Notes: generated by a model from the sequence alone, not told the origin. A DNA stretch of 64,000 nucleotides from Nautilus pompilius (GCA_018389105.1 JACATO010002730.1:843501-907500), one strand, 5' to 3'; shown: positions 29,401 to 42,923, counted from the stretch's first letter. Numbers and translations: made by a program.

Positions 29401-30923
29401 AATTTTTAATTTTTAAAGGTCAGACTTTGAAAAAACTATCAATCTTTACTTTGGACTTTATATATATAATATATCCTATTTTTATGACCGTTCAAATTTT
29501 ATTTTTAGACTTTTTCAAAAGATCGCTTTATCAATTTTCTCACACCTAGAAGATAAAATCTTGTATGCTTCAAGATCATCTTAGGTTTGCTGTCTCGGAG
29601 AATCTTTGATTACCAAGTGGAATAGCAAATGTCGACTTATATTTGGAAATAAACAAAATGACAAGTTTCTTTATTTAAAAAAGAACGTTTTAGCATTAAG
29701 AGAATCGATATGACCAATTTCTATAAAAGTATATTTTATAAAGGTCAGACATTTACTGACGAGTTATTTGGGTAATTTTTACTTGAGAACATATTCATTA
29801 TATGCAGAACAGCAGATAATTTGGTCTTTAATGCCTTTTTCAACGGATACTTTTCTTTTTTTCTCTCTCTTTATTTATGAAATATAATTAAACCAAGAGT
29901 AGGATTAGTCATGCAGGAATGTTAGACTCCCTGTAAATTCAGAATTTCTTAAATTTTAAAAATGCATCCAACTAAATGTAACTTACTCTTTTAGTATATC
30001 TTTAGACATCGTTTATATTGCATTATTTCCTACCACTGTCCTGATATCCAACAGAGATTAATTGAATATAGAAACTAACTTCCTGCAGAAGGCGTGGGCA
30101 TGGAAATCGATGTGGCCCCCAAGCAACTCGAGCTTCCAGCCAAGATTAAAGAATTTCCTGTTCTCTCAGCTCTCTCTCCATACCTTCATTTAACGGTGTT
30201 AGGATATTCCGTGTACCGTTCGATTGTGGCATTCATGTCATCCACGCTGGATTAACAGTGTTTTTGTTATGTCTTAAGGGTAAATAAATGTATCCGATGT
30301 GATCTGTCAGATGAAAAGTAGTTAAGCAAATGCGAGTAAGTTAATATCTTACCCCAGCCCATCCCATCCCACTGCGTTATAATAAAATATACATTTTAAA
30401 AGATCTTTGTTTCCTTTCATCTTTTTTTCTCTTTCTTAAATATGGTTGATACATTTCCGTTTCTTGTGGTGTTTTGCTAGTTTTTCGCCGGAGGTCGTGT
30501 ACTTCCATATATCGGTGAACTAACATTATTTCGAAAAGTTTCCTTAGTTGGATTTGTACCTTTGCCTACTTTTCCCGCCGCCATTTCGTATTCTGTTTTT
30601 ATTATAATCAAATTTGTCACATTTGCACTTTCTTCATTACAGAATAAAACAGTTCACAATTAAACAAATATTTATCTTTCCTTGATCCGTAATAACTGTT
30701 TTAACTCAAGAAACGGCCATCCACAATTATCATTTAAATGGCTCCACTTTCCTTTCACAGTTAATTTCATGTAAATAGCGTGTAAACATGAACTTTATAT
30801 CAGCCATCAATGCTGAAGTAATGATGATTTCCTTTATCCAATAACTATTACAGAAGTCACAGTTAGCATATTGAGGGAAATACCGTTTACTGAAAAGCTT
30901 TACAAAACATGTGAAATCATATT
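26422..30923. other. Non-coding AT-rich spacer
   Basis: Nothing recognised. A patch at about 30070-30265 is less AT-rich than its surroundings and may be an old repeat, but I cannot name it. The 97-codon open frame at 28329-28622 (minus) has no domain. Confidence 0.5.
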
Positions 30924-30925
30924 TA

Positions 30926-30954
30926 TTAGATCGTTACAAACGGCTTGTCAGTTT
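30926..30954 (+). repeat. Mariner left terminal inverted repeat
   Basis: About 29 bp starting TTAGATCGTTACAAACG, paired with 32139-32167. Confidence 0.8.
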
Positions 30955-31113
30955 TATATAATGTTAATAGGCGATTCAATTTTTGAGTGCTTGTGAATGT
31001 GTGTGCAAATAAGTTATACATCGTTTTGTAGCTTATGTTTGGCATACATTATGCAAAATTTACCTTTTTAGAAATCGTAAAATGAATATTTGTTCCAGGT
31101 TTCTGAGTGAAGC

Positions 31114-32085
31114 ATGGATAGAAAAGTTTTTCGTGTCATTTTGTTTCACCACTTAAAACCAGGCCACAAAGCGAGCGATGCAACTCGTAACATTAAGCAA
31201 GCATGAAGCGAAGACACAGCAAATGAGCAGACAGTAAACGATGGATTGCAAAGTTTCGTTCAGGAGATGTGAGCCTCGAAAATAAGGAACGCAGCGGATG
31301 CCCTTCCAACTGTGATGACAACTGTCTGAAAGCGTCAGTTGAAGTCGATCCAAGAAAAACAGTGCGAGAAATTTCTGGAGAACTTGACTTCAGCTCTGCA
31401 ACTGTTTCCTGCATCTCGATCCAACCGGCAAGGTGAAAAGGCTTGACAAGTGGCCTCATTAGTTGAATGAACAACAACAAAATCGTCGATTGTAGATCTT
31501 CTCCTTGCTTGTCATAGGAAATAAAAACGACCCATTTAATGACCGAATCATTATGTGATGCAAAATATATCCTTTACGACAATCGAAAACGATCAGCACA
31601 GTTGTTCGACAGAGAAAATGTGCCTAGAAGCTCATGCTCACTGTCTGGTGGACTGAAACTGGTATCAAACACTATAACTTCTGGTAACCTGGCGAAACCA
31701 TCACAAATGAAAGGAACTGTCTTGAATTAAACGTTGTTAATCTGAAACTCAACAACAGCCGGTATTGGTGAATCGAAGAGATCCGATCCGGCTCCACGAC
31801 AATGCTCGTTCATGTGTTGCAAAATCTTACTCTTCAGAAACAGAACACGTTGGGGTCGAAGTTCTCCCTCACCCAGCCTAGTCATCAGACCTTTCTCCAA
31901 CAGACTATCACTTTTCAAAGACCTATACAGTTTCCTCCGTATAAAAACCTTCTCAAACAAAGCAGCAATTGAAACAGCTTTCCAGTATTTTAACGACTCC
32001 AGAAATCTATATTTTCTTCAAAATTGTGTAAATGTGCTTGTATTTAGTTGACAGAAGTGTACTGATTGTAATGGAACTGACTTTG
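31114..32085 (+). pseudogene. Mariner transposase pseudogene (SETMAR-like)
   Basis: Remnant of a mariner DD34D transposase. It starts at MDRKVFRVILFHHLKPGH (31114), the usual position for the N-terminal helix-turn-helix. Further blocks in shifting frames: ILYDNRKRSAQLFDREN (31569-31620), next to the first catalytic Asp (CDAKY for the usual GDEKW); HDNARSCVAKS (about 31795-31830) with the second Asp; VEVLPHPA then SPTDYHFFKDLYSF (about 31855-31940) with the third Asp; and a C-terminal IETAFQYFNDSRNLYF...QKCTD end. At least six frame changes or stops make it inactive. Length and block order are those of a full-length element, not a fragment. Confidence 0.88.
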
Positions 32086-32138
32086 ATTAATAATCTCTAC
32101 GTTCGGCAACGATATTATGTCTCATATTCACGGTGAAG

Positions 32139-32167
32139 AAATCGACAAAACGTTTGTAACAACCTAA
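32139..32167 (-). repeat. Mariner right terminal inverted repeat
   Basis: On the minus strand TTAGGTTGTTACAAACG; ends next to TA at 32168-32169. Confidence 0.8.
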
Positions 32168-32169
32168 TA

Positions 32170-33030
32170 GAAAATCCAGATGCTTTGTCCTATAGATATA
32201 GCGTAGGTATATCCCTTTCTCTTTATTTGCATATTTATGTCATTCATTGGCTTGTTTATCACGGTCAAATAAATAGAAGAGCGCATCTCGGTTACTTCAA
32301 CTGAAAAAGTAAATAACAAGAAGAAAGGTAACAACAGTAATAAGGGAGAAACATTAAACGTTTTCTGGCATTTTATGCAGAAAAAATAGATTGAGGTAAC
32401 TCATGAATTTCCCAGAATGCAATCTAGATAAATCTTTAAAATCCAGATTTTTCAAAAGAACATTTCAGCAAAGGCAGCAAAAAACGACAAAGTAAAAAAA
32501 CAAACAAAAAAAAACAAAATGAAAAGACTAGCTGGTAAACTTCATTATATTTGTGGTGAAAGCTGTAACGTTGATTCGAAATGACAGCCCGAAATAATGT
32601 AGTAGTATTGCAAATGTTATTTTTGGAATAATCTTCTCTTTTTGTAAATGCCTCATGCGATGGTCCACCTATTTAAAGCAAACCCTGCAAAACTATTAAA
32701 TTCTTTAATATAACTCAGTACGGTTACCTGCCAATAGTTATTAATAGTAATATGACTGGTACTTAAATTTACATAAGTTCCCATTTGTAAGTTTAAAAAT
32801 TATTCATGCAAAAAGTAAATATCTTGTCATTAATATATTAATGCATATGATATTTATTTCATTTTCAAAATCAGTTGATATAAAAAAATTGGTCAGTATC
32901 TTGGGAACCTTGGAATTGATCAAGCGGTATAGCTGAACATCAAATATCGATAAACATACATAACTCTGTATTAACAAATAGATAATAATCATGTGTGCGT
33001 ACCTGCGCTATCTATCAATCTAACATCTAA
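32170..33030. other. Non-coding AT-rich spacer
   Basis: No gene or element recognised between the mariner and the CACTGG-ended element. A-rich runs lie near 32460-32520. Confidence 0.55.
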
Positions 33031-33033
33031 TTA

Positions 33034-33060
33034 CACTGGTCAACAATTATTTTTCATCAA
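33034..33060 (+). repeat. CACTGG element left TIR
   Basis: CACTGGTCAACAA followed by AT-rich sequence; flanked on the outside by TTA. Confidence 0.85.
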
Positions 33061-33454
33061 GCATATGTCAAGGTGTAGTTGGTGTAGTTTTTAATGCTGA
33101 TTTCTAATATACAATTAGTTTTTTGACATCACGTACAGTTTTCAAGATGAGAAAGAATTTTGGTTTTAGCTCATGCATTAAATAGAAATTCCAATTAATG
33201 ACGTGTATGCATGTATTTCATTTACATCATGGAAACATACCTTTAAAATAAACTACATTATTCATTGCTGCATAGTTCAGAGGCAATATTTCATTATCTT
33301 AAATTAACCAATCAAGTTTTGTCTGATGAAATAGGTATTTCAACATTTCAAATTGTCCAGTCATAATTGGTCTGATGAAATATTTCATCATCCCAAATTC
33401 AATATAAGTATAACCGTTTGTATCTATTTCCTTACTTGTTTTACAGTGTTAACA

Positions 33455-35119
33455 ATGTCAAGACAGTGTAGAAATCCTCCTGATGTGTTTTGTATATATC
33501 TGTGAACAATTTATTGTGAAACCTCAAAAACGTATAATAACACCAGAGATCAAGAACATTCATAAGCTATACTTTAACTGACCTCTTGGAGATCAGGACA
33601 AGTTATGGGCACCACATTTTATCTGCTCAGCTTGCTCAAATGGCTTACGTGACTGGTTCAATAAGAGGAAGAAATCCATGCCTTTTGCAATTCCAATAAT
33701 ATGGAGGGAGCAGAAAGACCATTTTAATGACTGTTGTTTTTGCAAAGTAAATGTCACAGGATTTTCTATGAAGAATAAACACAAAATTGTGTATCCCAAT
33801 TTGGATTCTGCAATGAGACCTGTGCCTCACAATAGAAGTCTGCCAATTCCAGTTCCACCAGATGATGGTATTGAAACATCAGATGATGATGCTGACTGTC
33901 ACGATAGAGCTGCTGACGAAGATTACGTGGCTGATGACGATAGCTTTGAACCTCAGAAATTTTTCCAAGCTGAACTGAATGACCTTGTCAGAGACCCATC
34001 CCTCTCAAAAGATAAAGCAGAACTGTTGGGATCAAGACTGAAGGAGAAGTATCTGCTAGAGCACGGTGTTCGTATAACTTATTTTCGGCAGAGAAATGTA
34101 GTTCTACAAACGTGTTTTTCTGTTGAAGGCCCGCTTTGCTTTTGCAGTAACATCGATGGACTTTTCGAATGTTATCACAAAATCATTATCCTGCAGAGTG
34201 GCGTTTGTTTATTGACTCTTCAAAACGAAGTTTAAAAGCTGTACTTCACCATAATGGTAATTTGAAGCCCTCCATTCCTATTGTACAATCCGTTCATCTT
34301 CATGAAATATGAGAATATGGAATTACTTCATGCATGCAATTGCCTATGAAAGAAAACTCAGAAAAATATGTGGAGATTTAAAATTCATTGAATGTTAATG
34401 TTAATGGGAATGCAGTCAGGTTTCACAAAATACTGTTGTTTCTTGTGTCTATGGGATAGTCGGGCAACTGACAGATATTATTCGGAATCAAACTGGCAAA
34501 AACATCATACCAGCCAGGACTTTCTAGCGTCATGAATACACCTCTTGTAGATCCATGTCATGTCCTATTGCCTACTTTGCACATAAAGCTTGGACTGATG
34601 AAACAGTTTGTAAAGACACTAGGGAAGAGAAATGCCAGAGGGTTTGAGTATATTGTAAAAATGTTTCCAAAAATCACACAGGCAAAGTTGAAAGAGGGTA
34701 TCTTTGTCGGACCCCAAATTAGAGAAGTATTCAAAGATGTCAACTTCAAGACAACACTGAATGAACTGGAACTGCCTGCCTGGAATGCTTTCATTTAGAT
34801 CTGTGAGAATTTCTTAGGCAACAAGAAGACAATGGACTACAAGGATGACATCAAGAATCTTCTGAAATGTTACTCAGCAATGGGTTGTCGCATGTCACTG
34901 AAAGTTCACTTCTTGGACACCCATCTGGATTTCTTCGCAGATAACCTTGGAGCAGTGTCTGATGAACATGGTGAAAGATTTTACCAGGACATTAGTGCTA
35001 TGGAGAAACGGTACCAAGGCTTCTGGAATGACAGTATGCTGGCTGACTACTGCTGTACACTTTACCGTGATCAACCAGATCAGGAACACCGCAGGAAATC
35101 GAAATCACAATGTTTCTAA
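33455..35119 (+). pseudogene. Transposase-like pseudogene of an uncharacterised invertebrate family
   Basis: This is a broken copy of a protein family common as 'uncharacterized protein' in insects and molluscs. The start ATG at 33455 follows a splice-acceptor-like TGTTTTACAG; residues MSRQCRNPPDVF lead into a Cys-containing N-terminal block. Seen further on: FICSACSNGLRDW and MPFAIPIIWREQKDH with DCCFCKVNVTGF, together a likely zinc-binding region; an acidic linker (DDDADCHDRAADEDYVADDD); EWRLFIDSSKRSLKAVLHHN (34197-34257); GFTKYCCFLCLWDSRA (about 34420-34467); LLPTLHIKLGLMKQFVK and KEGIFVGPQIREVF; and HFLDTHLDFFADNLGAVSDE followed by HGERFYQDI and MEKRYQG. The conserved D, H and E positions suit a DDE-type nuclease, but that is inference. 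There are frame changes near 33580, 34195 and 34500 and an in-frame TAG at 34796. Confidence 0.85.
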
Positions 35120-35204
35120 CTCTGTTGTTCTAACTTTGTCTGTTTTTTCTGACCCATTTTTTGTGTATTCACTCTTTGTAGAATGATAGTGATGATTTTA
35201 ACTC

Positions 35205-35210
35205 AATAAA
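35205..35210 (+). terminator. Polyadenylation signal of the CACTGG-element gene
   Basis: AATAAA 86 bases after the stop codon and inside the element. Confidence 0.6.
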
Positions 35211-35394
35211 CTCATTTACTTTCTAAAAATAATATGTCCTTATTTATTACGTTAATGATTTAATATATACAAATATGTAAATATTTGCACGTATCTGCTG
35301 AAAAACTGATACGTGCTGCATACAAATGGAGTCAAATTTTGAAATCAGCATGAAAAATTAGTCTAAAAAAGTTGGTTTGCATTCATAATGAGTA

Positions 35395-35421
35395 TAATAC
35401 ATTTAATTTTGTTGACCAGTG
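35395..35421 (-). repeat. CACTGG element right TIR
   Basis: On the minus strand CACTGGTCAACAAAATTAAA; TTA follows directly outside. Confidence 0.85.
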
Positions 35422-35424
35422 TTA

Positions 35425-36724
<1,300 letters not shown>

Positions 36725-39700
36725 TCTCATCGTTTATTGTATTTTTGTTTTAAATATTAACATTATGATAATCTTACAAATTATTTTAATAACGATGAGA
36801 TAATTATTACCTGTTAACAGAATTCGCTTCAGAAGTCCGTACAAACAACACAGTGATAAGTTGCATTTTGACAGATATTTCTTACTTTATATAACTTTCA
36901 TGGTTCCCTCCCTTTATGCTGTTCTTCTGACTACTGCAGTCATATTTAAAATTCGATCAGTTAATGCAATGATCATCGCTCGTCTTCCTGTAGGTGACCT
37001 GCAGTGATTAATATCTTACCCACCAAATTAAGTTAAAATAAATTATAGTATCCTACGCCGATTCTTGCAATTTGTTTGACAACTACACATACCGAATGAA
37101 GATCAGTGAAGTGAATAGAAACAAATATATCACCGAGTTTCCTTACGTGTCCTGGGTAATAAAAGCACTGTTTGACAATTTTTTGTTGTTGCTCATACTG
37201 CAGGAAAAGTGGTTGTCACAATGATTTAGTACCATCGTATAAATACGGTTTGTTTTATTGTATTTTATTAATTACAATTCTCTGTGCCATTGTTGCCAAT
37301 CTAAAATCAGCGTGAGTCAAAGTCTGTTCAAGGGTGGAAGTTGTGCCAGCCAACTTTATACAGGTATTATAATAAAAAAAAACTTCTTTCTGTCTTAAAT
37401 AAAGCTATTCGTTACAAATGTGTTTCTGTATTAGCATATTAAGGTAGAACAGCAAGAGCAATATATTGTTTTATTTAAATCTTTATTTAATCTGGCGAGT
37501 GAATTTGTAAACAAACCTTAAAAGCATTTAAAAATACATTCGATTATAAGGTTATAATGTTTATAAAATTTTTGAGGATTTTAATGCTTAATATCTGTTT
37601 AGCTACATAAAACAACAAGAAAATAATAAATTTACTGCAAATTCACATGCTTAAGTATTTAATTGATGCAACAACGAACCTATTTTCTACATAGCCAACG
37701 TATTAATGATACAGCTCTCAATCCTATTTTCTAAGACCATCAACAAATTTTCCGGCTGTTGGCGGGTGATGGGATGACGCAACCTCAATTTCAAAATTGT
37801 ATGACCTGTTGCGAGGGGAATGTCCGACTCTCGTAAACCCTGGCGAAGAGATTTCACTCCCAAGCCTTTTTTACGTTATCAGCAACAGCCTGTTGACTAG
37901 TGTCAGGTCTAACAGAGCGATCCCTATGATTAAGCGAAACTGTTTATTTGTTTGTCTGTCTTTAAGGCATCTCTGTCTAACTCCTAATCAAGTGGTCGAA
38001 TGATGGATTCCCGTTGTAATCTGGCCTAAAAATTCATTTTAGCACAGTAACTTCAAATCAGGATACAAAACCCAGTTAACCTTCTCCTTAGTCGTCGCTC
38101 TATTGGGTTTCATAAATTTCTGAAAACAAACAAAAAGTGAAAAGGAATCTTTAAATCTCTTGGGTTGATTTTCTTCTTTTATTTTTCACTCAATCTTAAT
38201 AACTGCCCTGCTATGCGTGTGTTTCGCGGCACCTTGTGGGATTAAAGAATTTTAAATTCGGGAGGGTACTACATTATCCAATTATCTTCAATATTTAAAG
38301 AAAAAACAATAAAACAAGGTAGCATGCTCGATGTTAACTTCATATCATTTACTTCCCTTTGCACCAACGTCCCCTTTCAAAATAACATCACCAGACGAAA
38401 CGTCATCTTTACTTCGTGTTTAATGGCTTCCATAAAGAACCAAAAGACTATCTTGTCTTGGTAATTAAATTGAATTAAATGAATTAAATATGGAATAATA
38501 TAAATGACATAGTTTGCAAGAAATATATTTGTTTGGATTTTTAAGTCAGTCATTAAAATTGAGGTCAACAATACATTTTGTACAGGGCGTTTTGCAATTG
38601 CTCAAATTGTTTGTTGATGGATTGTAAGATTTAATACTTTGAGTATAACTTTCCAAAATTAAGTTAATAAAACGAAAGAATTACACTGTATAAATCTGTC
38701 TTTACTAGACGAAGACTTGATTTTATCTGCTCTTTACTGAGCGAGTTAAATAATTTTAAAAGAATATCTTTACATGTCATCTACATGGTAGTTACTCTCT
38801 TTATTATACAAAATGTTCATTACTATGTAGTTTTATATGTAAAAAATAAAAACAAGTTTGGAATTAAAAAAAAAATTGTTTGGTACCTGGTTTACGTAGC
38901 ATTTTAGATTGTTTTACATAATATTTTGTGCAAATTCTAAGTGTTAAAAACTGTTTTTATTCGCGATTCTACTACATTTGGTTACTCAATAATAAATGCT
39001 TTGAGCGCAGCGTTTTAAGAAAGAACGCGTTCGCTGTTCACTGTATAGTTTTTAAATTTGAATTTCCTAAATGTATATATTTTTCTATTGTGCCCTTTTG
39101 CCCTCATTACTAACAGACACAACTGATCATAGATTAAACTGATAATATAAATTTTGAATTGATTTAATTTATCTCCAGTTTAATTTAAGAAGATTTAGAC
39201 TTTGTGATATAACCTTTACTTTCAACAATTTTATCCGGATATCGAAAAAAATAATAAAAGATAATGGACAGGGGAGTAGATAGATGAATAAATGCATATT
39301 ATGCACGCTTATTGTGTCAAACTATTTTCTTTGATGTCTAATTGATGAATTTTTTTAAATTACTTCCATGAATATGTAAATTAAAATGTAATAATTTTTA
39401 GATATATAAGACGTTGTATGTATTGCATTAGACAGCTATTAAAAGATTGATTTTAAATTGCTTGAAGCCAATGAAGCAGCAGAACGAGATAACATGTTTT
39501 CAGACAATTAAATATATATATATACACTTTCATATCTGAAACTGTTCTGTAGATTTTATTCGAAATAATTGTATTCTAGAAAGCTTATGAAAAGTACTTC
39601 CTGCTATTCTAACTGTCTGCATCTTTCTTTTCATTGTGAACCATGGCATAAGAAACCTTTACGGTAGACGAGATTTTCAAACAAACCTGAACAGACACAA

Positions 39701-41241
39701 ACACAAAAGAAGGGAGCAGCTGCTAATAGCATAGAAAACCAAAAGGAAAATCATACTGAAAACAGGGCTACTGACAGCACAGAAGAAACACGCGAAATCG
39801 CAGTTTAAACATCTCTGTTCACATTGAGACATAACCCGTAAAACAAAATTAAACGGTAAAACCAAATCCGCCTTTCAACATGTAGCGATCAGCGGAAATC
39901 TGACAGCAGACTCTTTAAGTAAGAAAAAATATTAACGATTTCAATGTCACTAGCGTTGGAGGTACTGGCGAGTGAACCAAACCAGTACATGTTGCCTTGT
40001 ACGGACGGCTCAGTGTCAACCTAATTACTTTTATATAATCAAAACAAAGCTATATAAAAAGTAGTTTGCATAAACAAACAGTTTTATAGCTGAATTAATG
40101 CAAACTGTATTATTTGTGGTATTTCCTTTTAATAAGATAACTTATGCAAAGATCTATATTGTTGTTGCTAATCTGGGCGAGGAAGCGGAGTGCTGGGGTT
40201 ATCCGCTACAGAGAGTTGTCTATCTTGCCCCAACAAGGATCCTGGCAACTTCGACTTTGGCAGAATTTATACTGTTGCTGCTGAATTTATTGAAATCTGC
40301 CGCCTAAAATCACTGAAACACCAAGTAACTTATAAAAAATTATATTGATGAAATTAACTACCGGCATATTTTGAAACTTCAATCATTATGACACATAAAA
40401 TTACGAAACAATGCATAATTTTAGTTTTTGTATAATTACATTTTAAACATTGCTCTCAGGTATTAAGAAAAATTTGATAATCTATCAGTTTTGTTTATGA
40501 CATCCTTTTTAAAACATTTTTATTACACAATTATATTACTATATTTAATTAAATTCTATTTATCAAATCAAACACTTAGTATAAAACAATGTTTTGTTTT
40601 TATTTTTAGATTTCTTTTATAGCTAATTCAATCATTTGTTTATTCACGTATATAAAAAATACTTATGAAAATACTTAATATCGTCATTAATTTTATAATA
40701 CACAAATTAAGCATTATATTTTCCATCCTTATAAATCCAGTATATTTAACGATTTTTCTGTCTTCCTTCAAACAAAGTTTAGGCTATCATTTATTAGTAG
40801 CCTTTTTAAATAATACTCTAGACGTTATTTGGAAATTTAAAGATTTAATAACTATTGTATCGACGGGCTATAATGTACCTAATTTGTAAAAAAGAAAAAG
40901 GAGGATACTTACTGATTTAAAAAAAAAAAAACTAGATTACCAAAATATTAACAATGGTTCTTTAGAAAATTTTTAGTGAACCAAAAAATATCGGATGCAC
41001 AAACATATATTTTGTTTTATTTTCTTTGATTTTTTCGTACTATAAATTAAATTAAGGAGACTAGTTTTGTATTCAGTTTTTTCTTTCAGTAAATATCAAT
41101 TATATGCACACTACGTCTGTGTATTTGGTGGTTGGCGTATCTAAAAATATATTTTAGTAATAGTATTATTGATAATATTTTTATTTAATGATGAGCCAAA
41201 GCATAAATCATAGAAATAATAGTTGATACAAAATATATAAA
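36725..41241. other. Non-coding AT-rich spacer
   Basis: About 4.5 kb without a gene or element I can support. Short less AT-rich patches near 37760-37960 and 40170-40260 have open frames of 60-70 codons but no recognisable motif. Confidence 0.5.
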
Positions 41242-41243
41242 TA

Positions 41244-41466
41244 CAGTGCTAGACTAAAGAGTTGGGACACTTGCTGTGAAATTGATATTTGAGGTCCCCC
41301 GTTATAACAAAGGCATTTAATTACCCATCACATTGTTTACTATATGCACAAAACATGCCTTTACAATGTATAAAGAAACGTGTTATATACAAATTTTCTG
41401 GAAAAAATATTTGAATTGGCAATGTCCGATTTGTATTGCGACACAGTTGGGACAGTGAGCAAAACC
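41244..41466 (+). repeat. Copy A left IR with two direct-repeat motifs
   Basis: The outer motif is at 41244-41275 and the inner motif (GCGACACAGTTGGGACAGTG) at about 41438-41466. The inner one is less complete than in copy B, lacking a few bases. Confidence 0.8.
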
Positions 41467-41526
41467 ATAAATATTTTTCAACATTCCAAATTATAATTGA
41501 ACAAATGCATGGAAATGATCAATTGA

Positions 41527-42541
41527 CTAGTAGTGGGTGGCGTATCCGTGATTTTCGATCACTAGTCGACAACAACGACGGGGCATGGAGTCGACCAAAC
41601 AAAGGCAGTCGGAATTGATAATTTCCTGCCAGCTTTTCTCGACGGCCTGCCAGAATTAGTCTTGGATAAGATTCTTGTGTTTGTCCACCTTGGCCTTCAG
41701 CTGCTTCCAGGTATTTTCAATTGGGTGGAGATAGGACTCTGGAGCGGCCAGTACAGTACATCCATTCCTAGTTGGGTGGTGAGGGAAATGAAGACTCTGG
41801 CGATGTGAATCGGGGCATTGTCTTGCTGGAAGATGGCGATGACTAGCATGTTCTCGTCGATGTAGTCCACGACGACATCCATCAGTAAATTGCAGTAGGT
41901 CTGGGCGGTCGCTCTGCCACTGATCAATTTGAGAGGGCCTGGTCCCGCCGTACTCATACACCCGCAAACCATCAACGATCCTCCTCCTGCCTGTACCATC
42001 TGTCGGCTGCACCTTATATTGTATTTTTCGCCATGTTAACGTCGAACAAATACTCGGCCAGCACTGTTAATGCAGATGATTATCGTTTCGTCGGAAAAGA
42101 GAACTCTAGCCCATTGAACTTTGGTCCAGTTTTTGTGCGCTTTAGCCAATGCTATGCGGATGCGCCTGTTCTTGTTGCTGATCAATGGGTTTTTCTGGGC
42201 GATTCGTCCAAAGAGATTCCCCTCGCATAGACGACGTTTAATAGTGCAACTGGAGTCATTCACTCCACTCTGGGAGGCTCGAATGTCCGTCGATGTCAGG
42301 AAACGATTGGCCCTGGATTTTTGTGACAATTGAGTCGATCCATTTTGTTGTCACATTTTCTCGGTCTTCCGATTCACATTTTTGGTTTCGTATTTCCGGT
42401 CTTCCTGTACTGCTTCAGAATGCGGTTTGAAGTGCATTTCGTGCAAATGACTCGATCGGCTATCTCCCGACAAGACAGATTTTCTTGGTGGTGCTCAACT
42501 ATCAAGTCTCTGATTTCAGACGACGTTGTCTTGCCAGGCAT
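41527..42541 (-). pseudogene. Tc1-type DD34E transposase pseudogene, copy A
   Basis: Full-length but broken Tc1 transposase, about 338 codons as in the family. The ATG at 42541 reads MPGKTTSSEIRDLIVEHHQE, the N-terminal paired-like helix-turn-helix. Seen after it: RANRFLTSTDIRASQSGV and CTIKRRLCEGNLFGRIAQKN (linker and second helix-turn-helix); WARVLFSDET with the first catalytic Asp; GGGSLMVCGCM; FQQDNAPIHIAR with the second Asp; WPLQSP, then NPIENTWKQLKAKV in another frame with the Glu; and a terminal SMPRRCCRLVIENHGYATHY before the TAG at 41527. An in-frame stop after KPKM and several shifts inactivate it. Confidence 0.93.
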
Positions 42542-42637
42542 GGTGCAAAAATTATCTTAAATGGTCTTAGATGATGTGATTGTATTCATTTGATCCTTTA
42601 AAAATAAATATACTGAGGGGAATAAATATATGCACAG

Positions 42638-42870
42638 ATTTTGTTCACTTTCCAAAATCTTTTGTCGCGGTACAAATTTAACTATGCTAATTCAAATATT
42701 TTTTCCAGACAATAGATACTCATAGGACATTCGTTGTTTTTGCGCATTGTAAAGGCACGTTTTAGACAACTTATGGACAATATGATGGCTATCTGTATGC
42801 AAGTGTATAAACGAAAGAGCTCAAATATCAATTTCACAGCAAGTGTTTCCAACTCTTTTGTCCAGCACTG
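42638..42870 (-). repeat. Copy A right IR with two direct-repeat motifs
   Basis: The outer motif is at about 42838-42870 and the inner motif, read on the minus strand as GCGACAAAAGATTTTGGAAA, at about 42645-42668. Confidence 0.8.

Positions 42871-42875
<5 letters not shown>

Positions 42876-42922
<47 letters not shown>
42876..42922. repeat. (TG)n microsatellite
   Basis: About 46 bp of TG repeats starting only a few bases outside the right end of Tc1 copy A. Confidence 0.97.

Positions 42923-42923
<1 letters not shown>

Larger units (their letters stand above)
30926..32167 (+). mobile_element. Mariner-type transposon, inactive
   Basis: A 1242-bp element, close to the usual 1.3 kb of mariners. 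The left end reads TTAGATCGTTACAAACGGCT and the right end, on the other strand, TTAGGTTGTTACAAACGTTT; over 29 bp they differ at about six places. Each end abuts a TA (30924-30925 and 32168-32169), the standard duplicated target. One broken transposase gene lies between, on the plus strand. Confidence 0.88.
33034..35421 (+). mobile_element. CACTGG-ended transposon (CMC-like), inactive
   Basis: A 2388-bp element with a perfect 13-bp terminal inverted repeat, CACTGGTCAACAA, at both ends. TTA stands immediately outside each end (33031-33033 and 35422-35424), consistent with a 3-bp target duplication. Both arms also carry ATGCTGATTTC within about 100 bp of the end, in inverted orientation. CACTR termini with 2-4 bp duplications are the hallmark of the CACTA/Mirage/Chapaev group; placing this element there is inference from the ends only. 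The interior holds one broken transposase-like gene on the plus strand followed by AATAAA at 35205. Confidence 0.82.
41244..42870 (-). mobile_element. Tc1-type transposon with long IR/DR ends, copy A, inactive
   Basis: A 1627-bp element with TA on both outer sides (41242-41243 and 42871-42872). The left end reads CAGTGCTAGACTAAAGAGTT; the right end on the other strand reads CAGTGCTGGACAAAAGAGTT. The match between arms does not stop after 30 bp: it resumes over about 220 bp, with shared GCCTTTACAATG and TCTGGAAAAAATATTTGAAT. Each arm has a second copy of the outer motif about 200 bp inside. This is the inverted-repeat/direct-repeat layout of Sleeping Beauty-like Tc1 elements. The transposase gene is on the minus strand. 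Confidence 0.93.

Noticed and set aside
31153-31480. Minus-strand open frames of 66 and 95 codons
   Set aside because: Shadows of the mariner transposase remnant on the plus strand.
33250-33420. Two copies of a GTCTGATGAAATA-like string as a possible regulatory repeat
   Set aside because: Only two imperfect copies inside the 5' non-coding part of the CACTGG element; no evidence of function.
40098-40307. 69-codon open frame containing LAPTRILA, reminiscent of a helicase motif
   Set aside because: No other helicase motif nearby in any frame; a short chance match.
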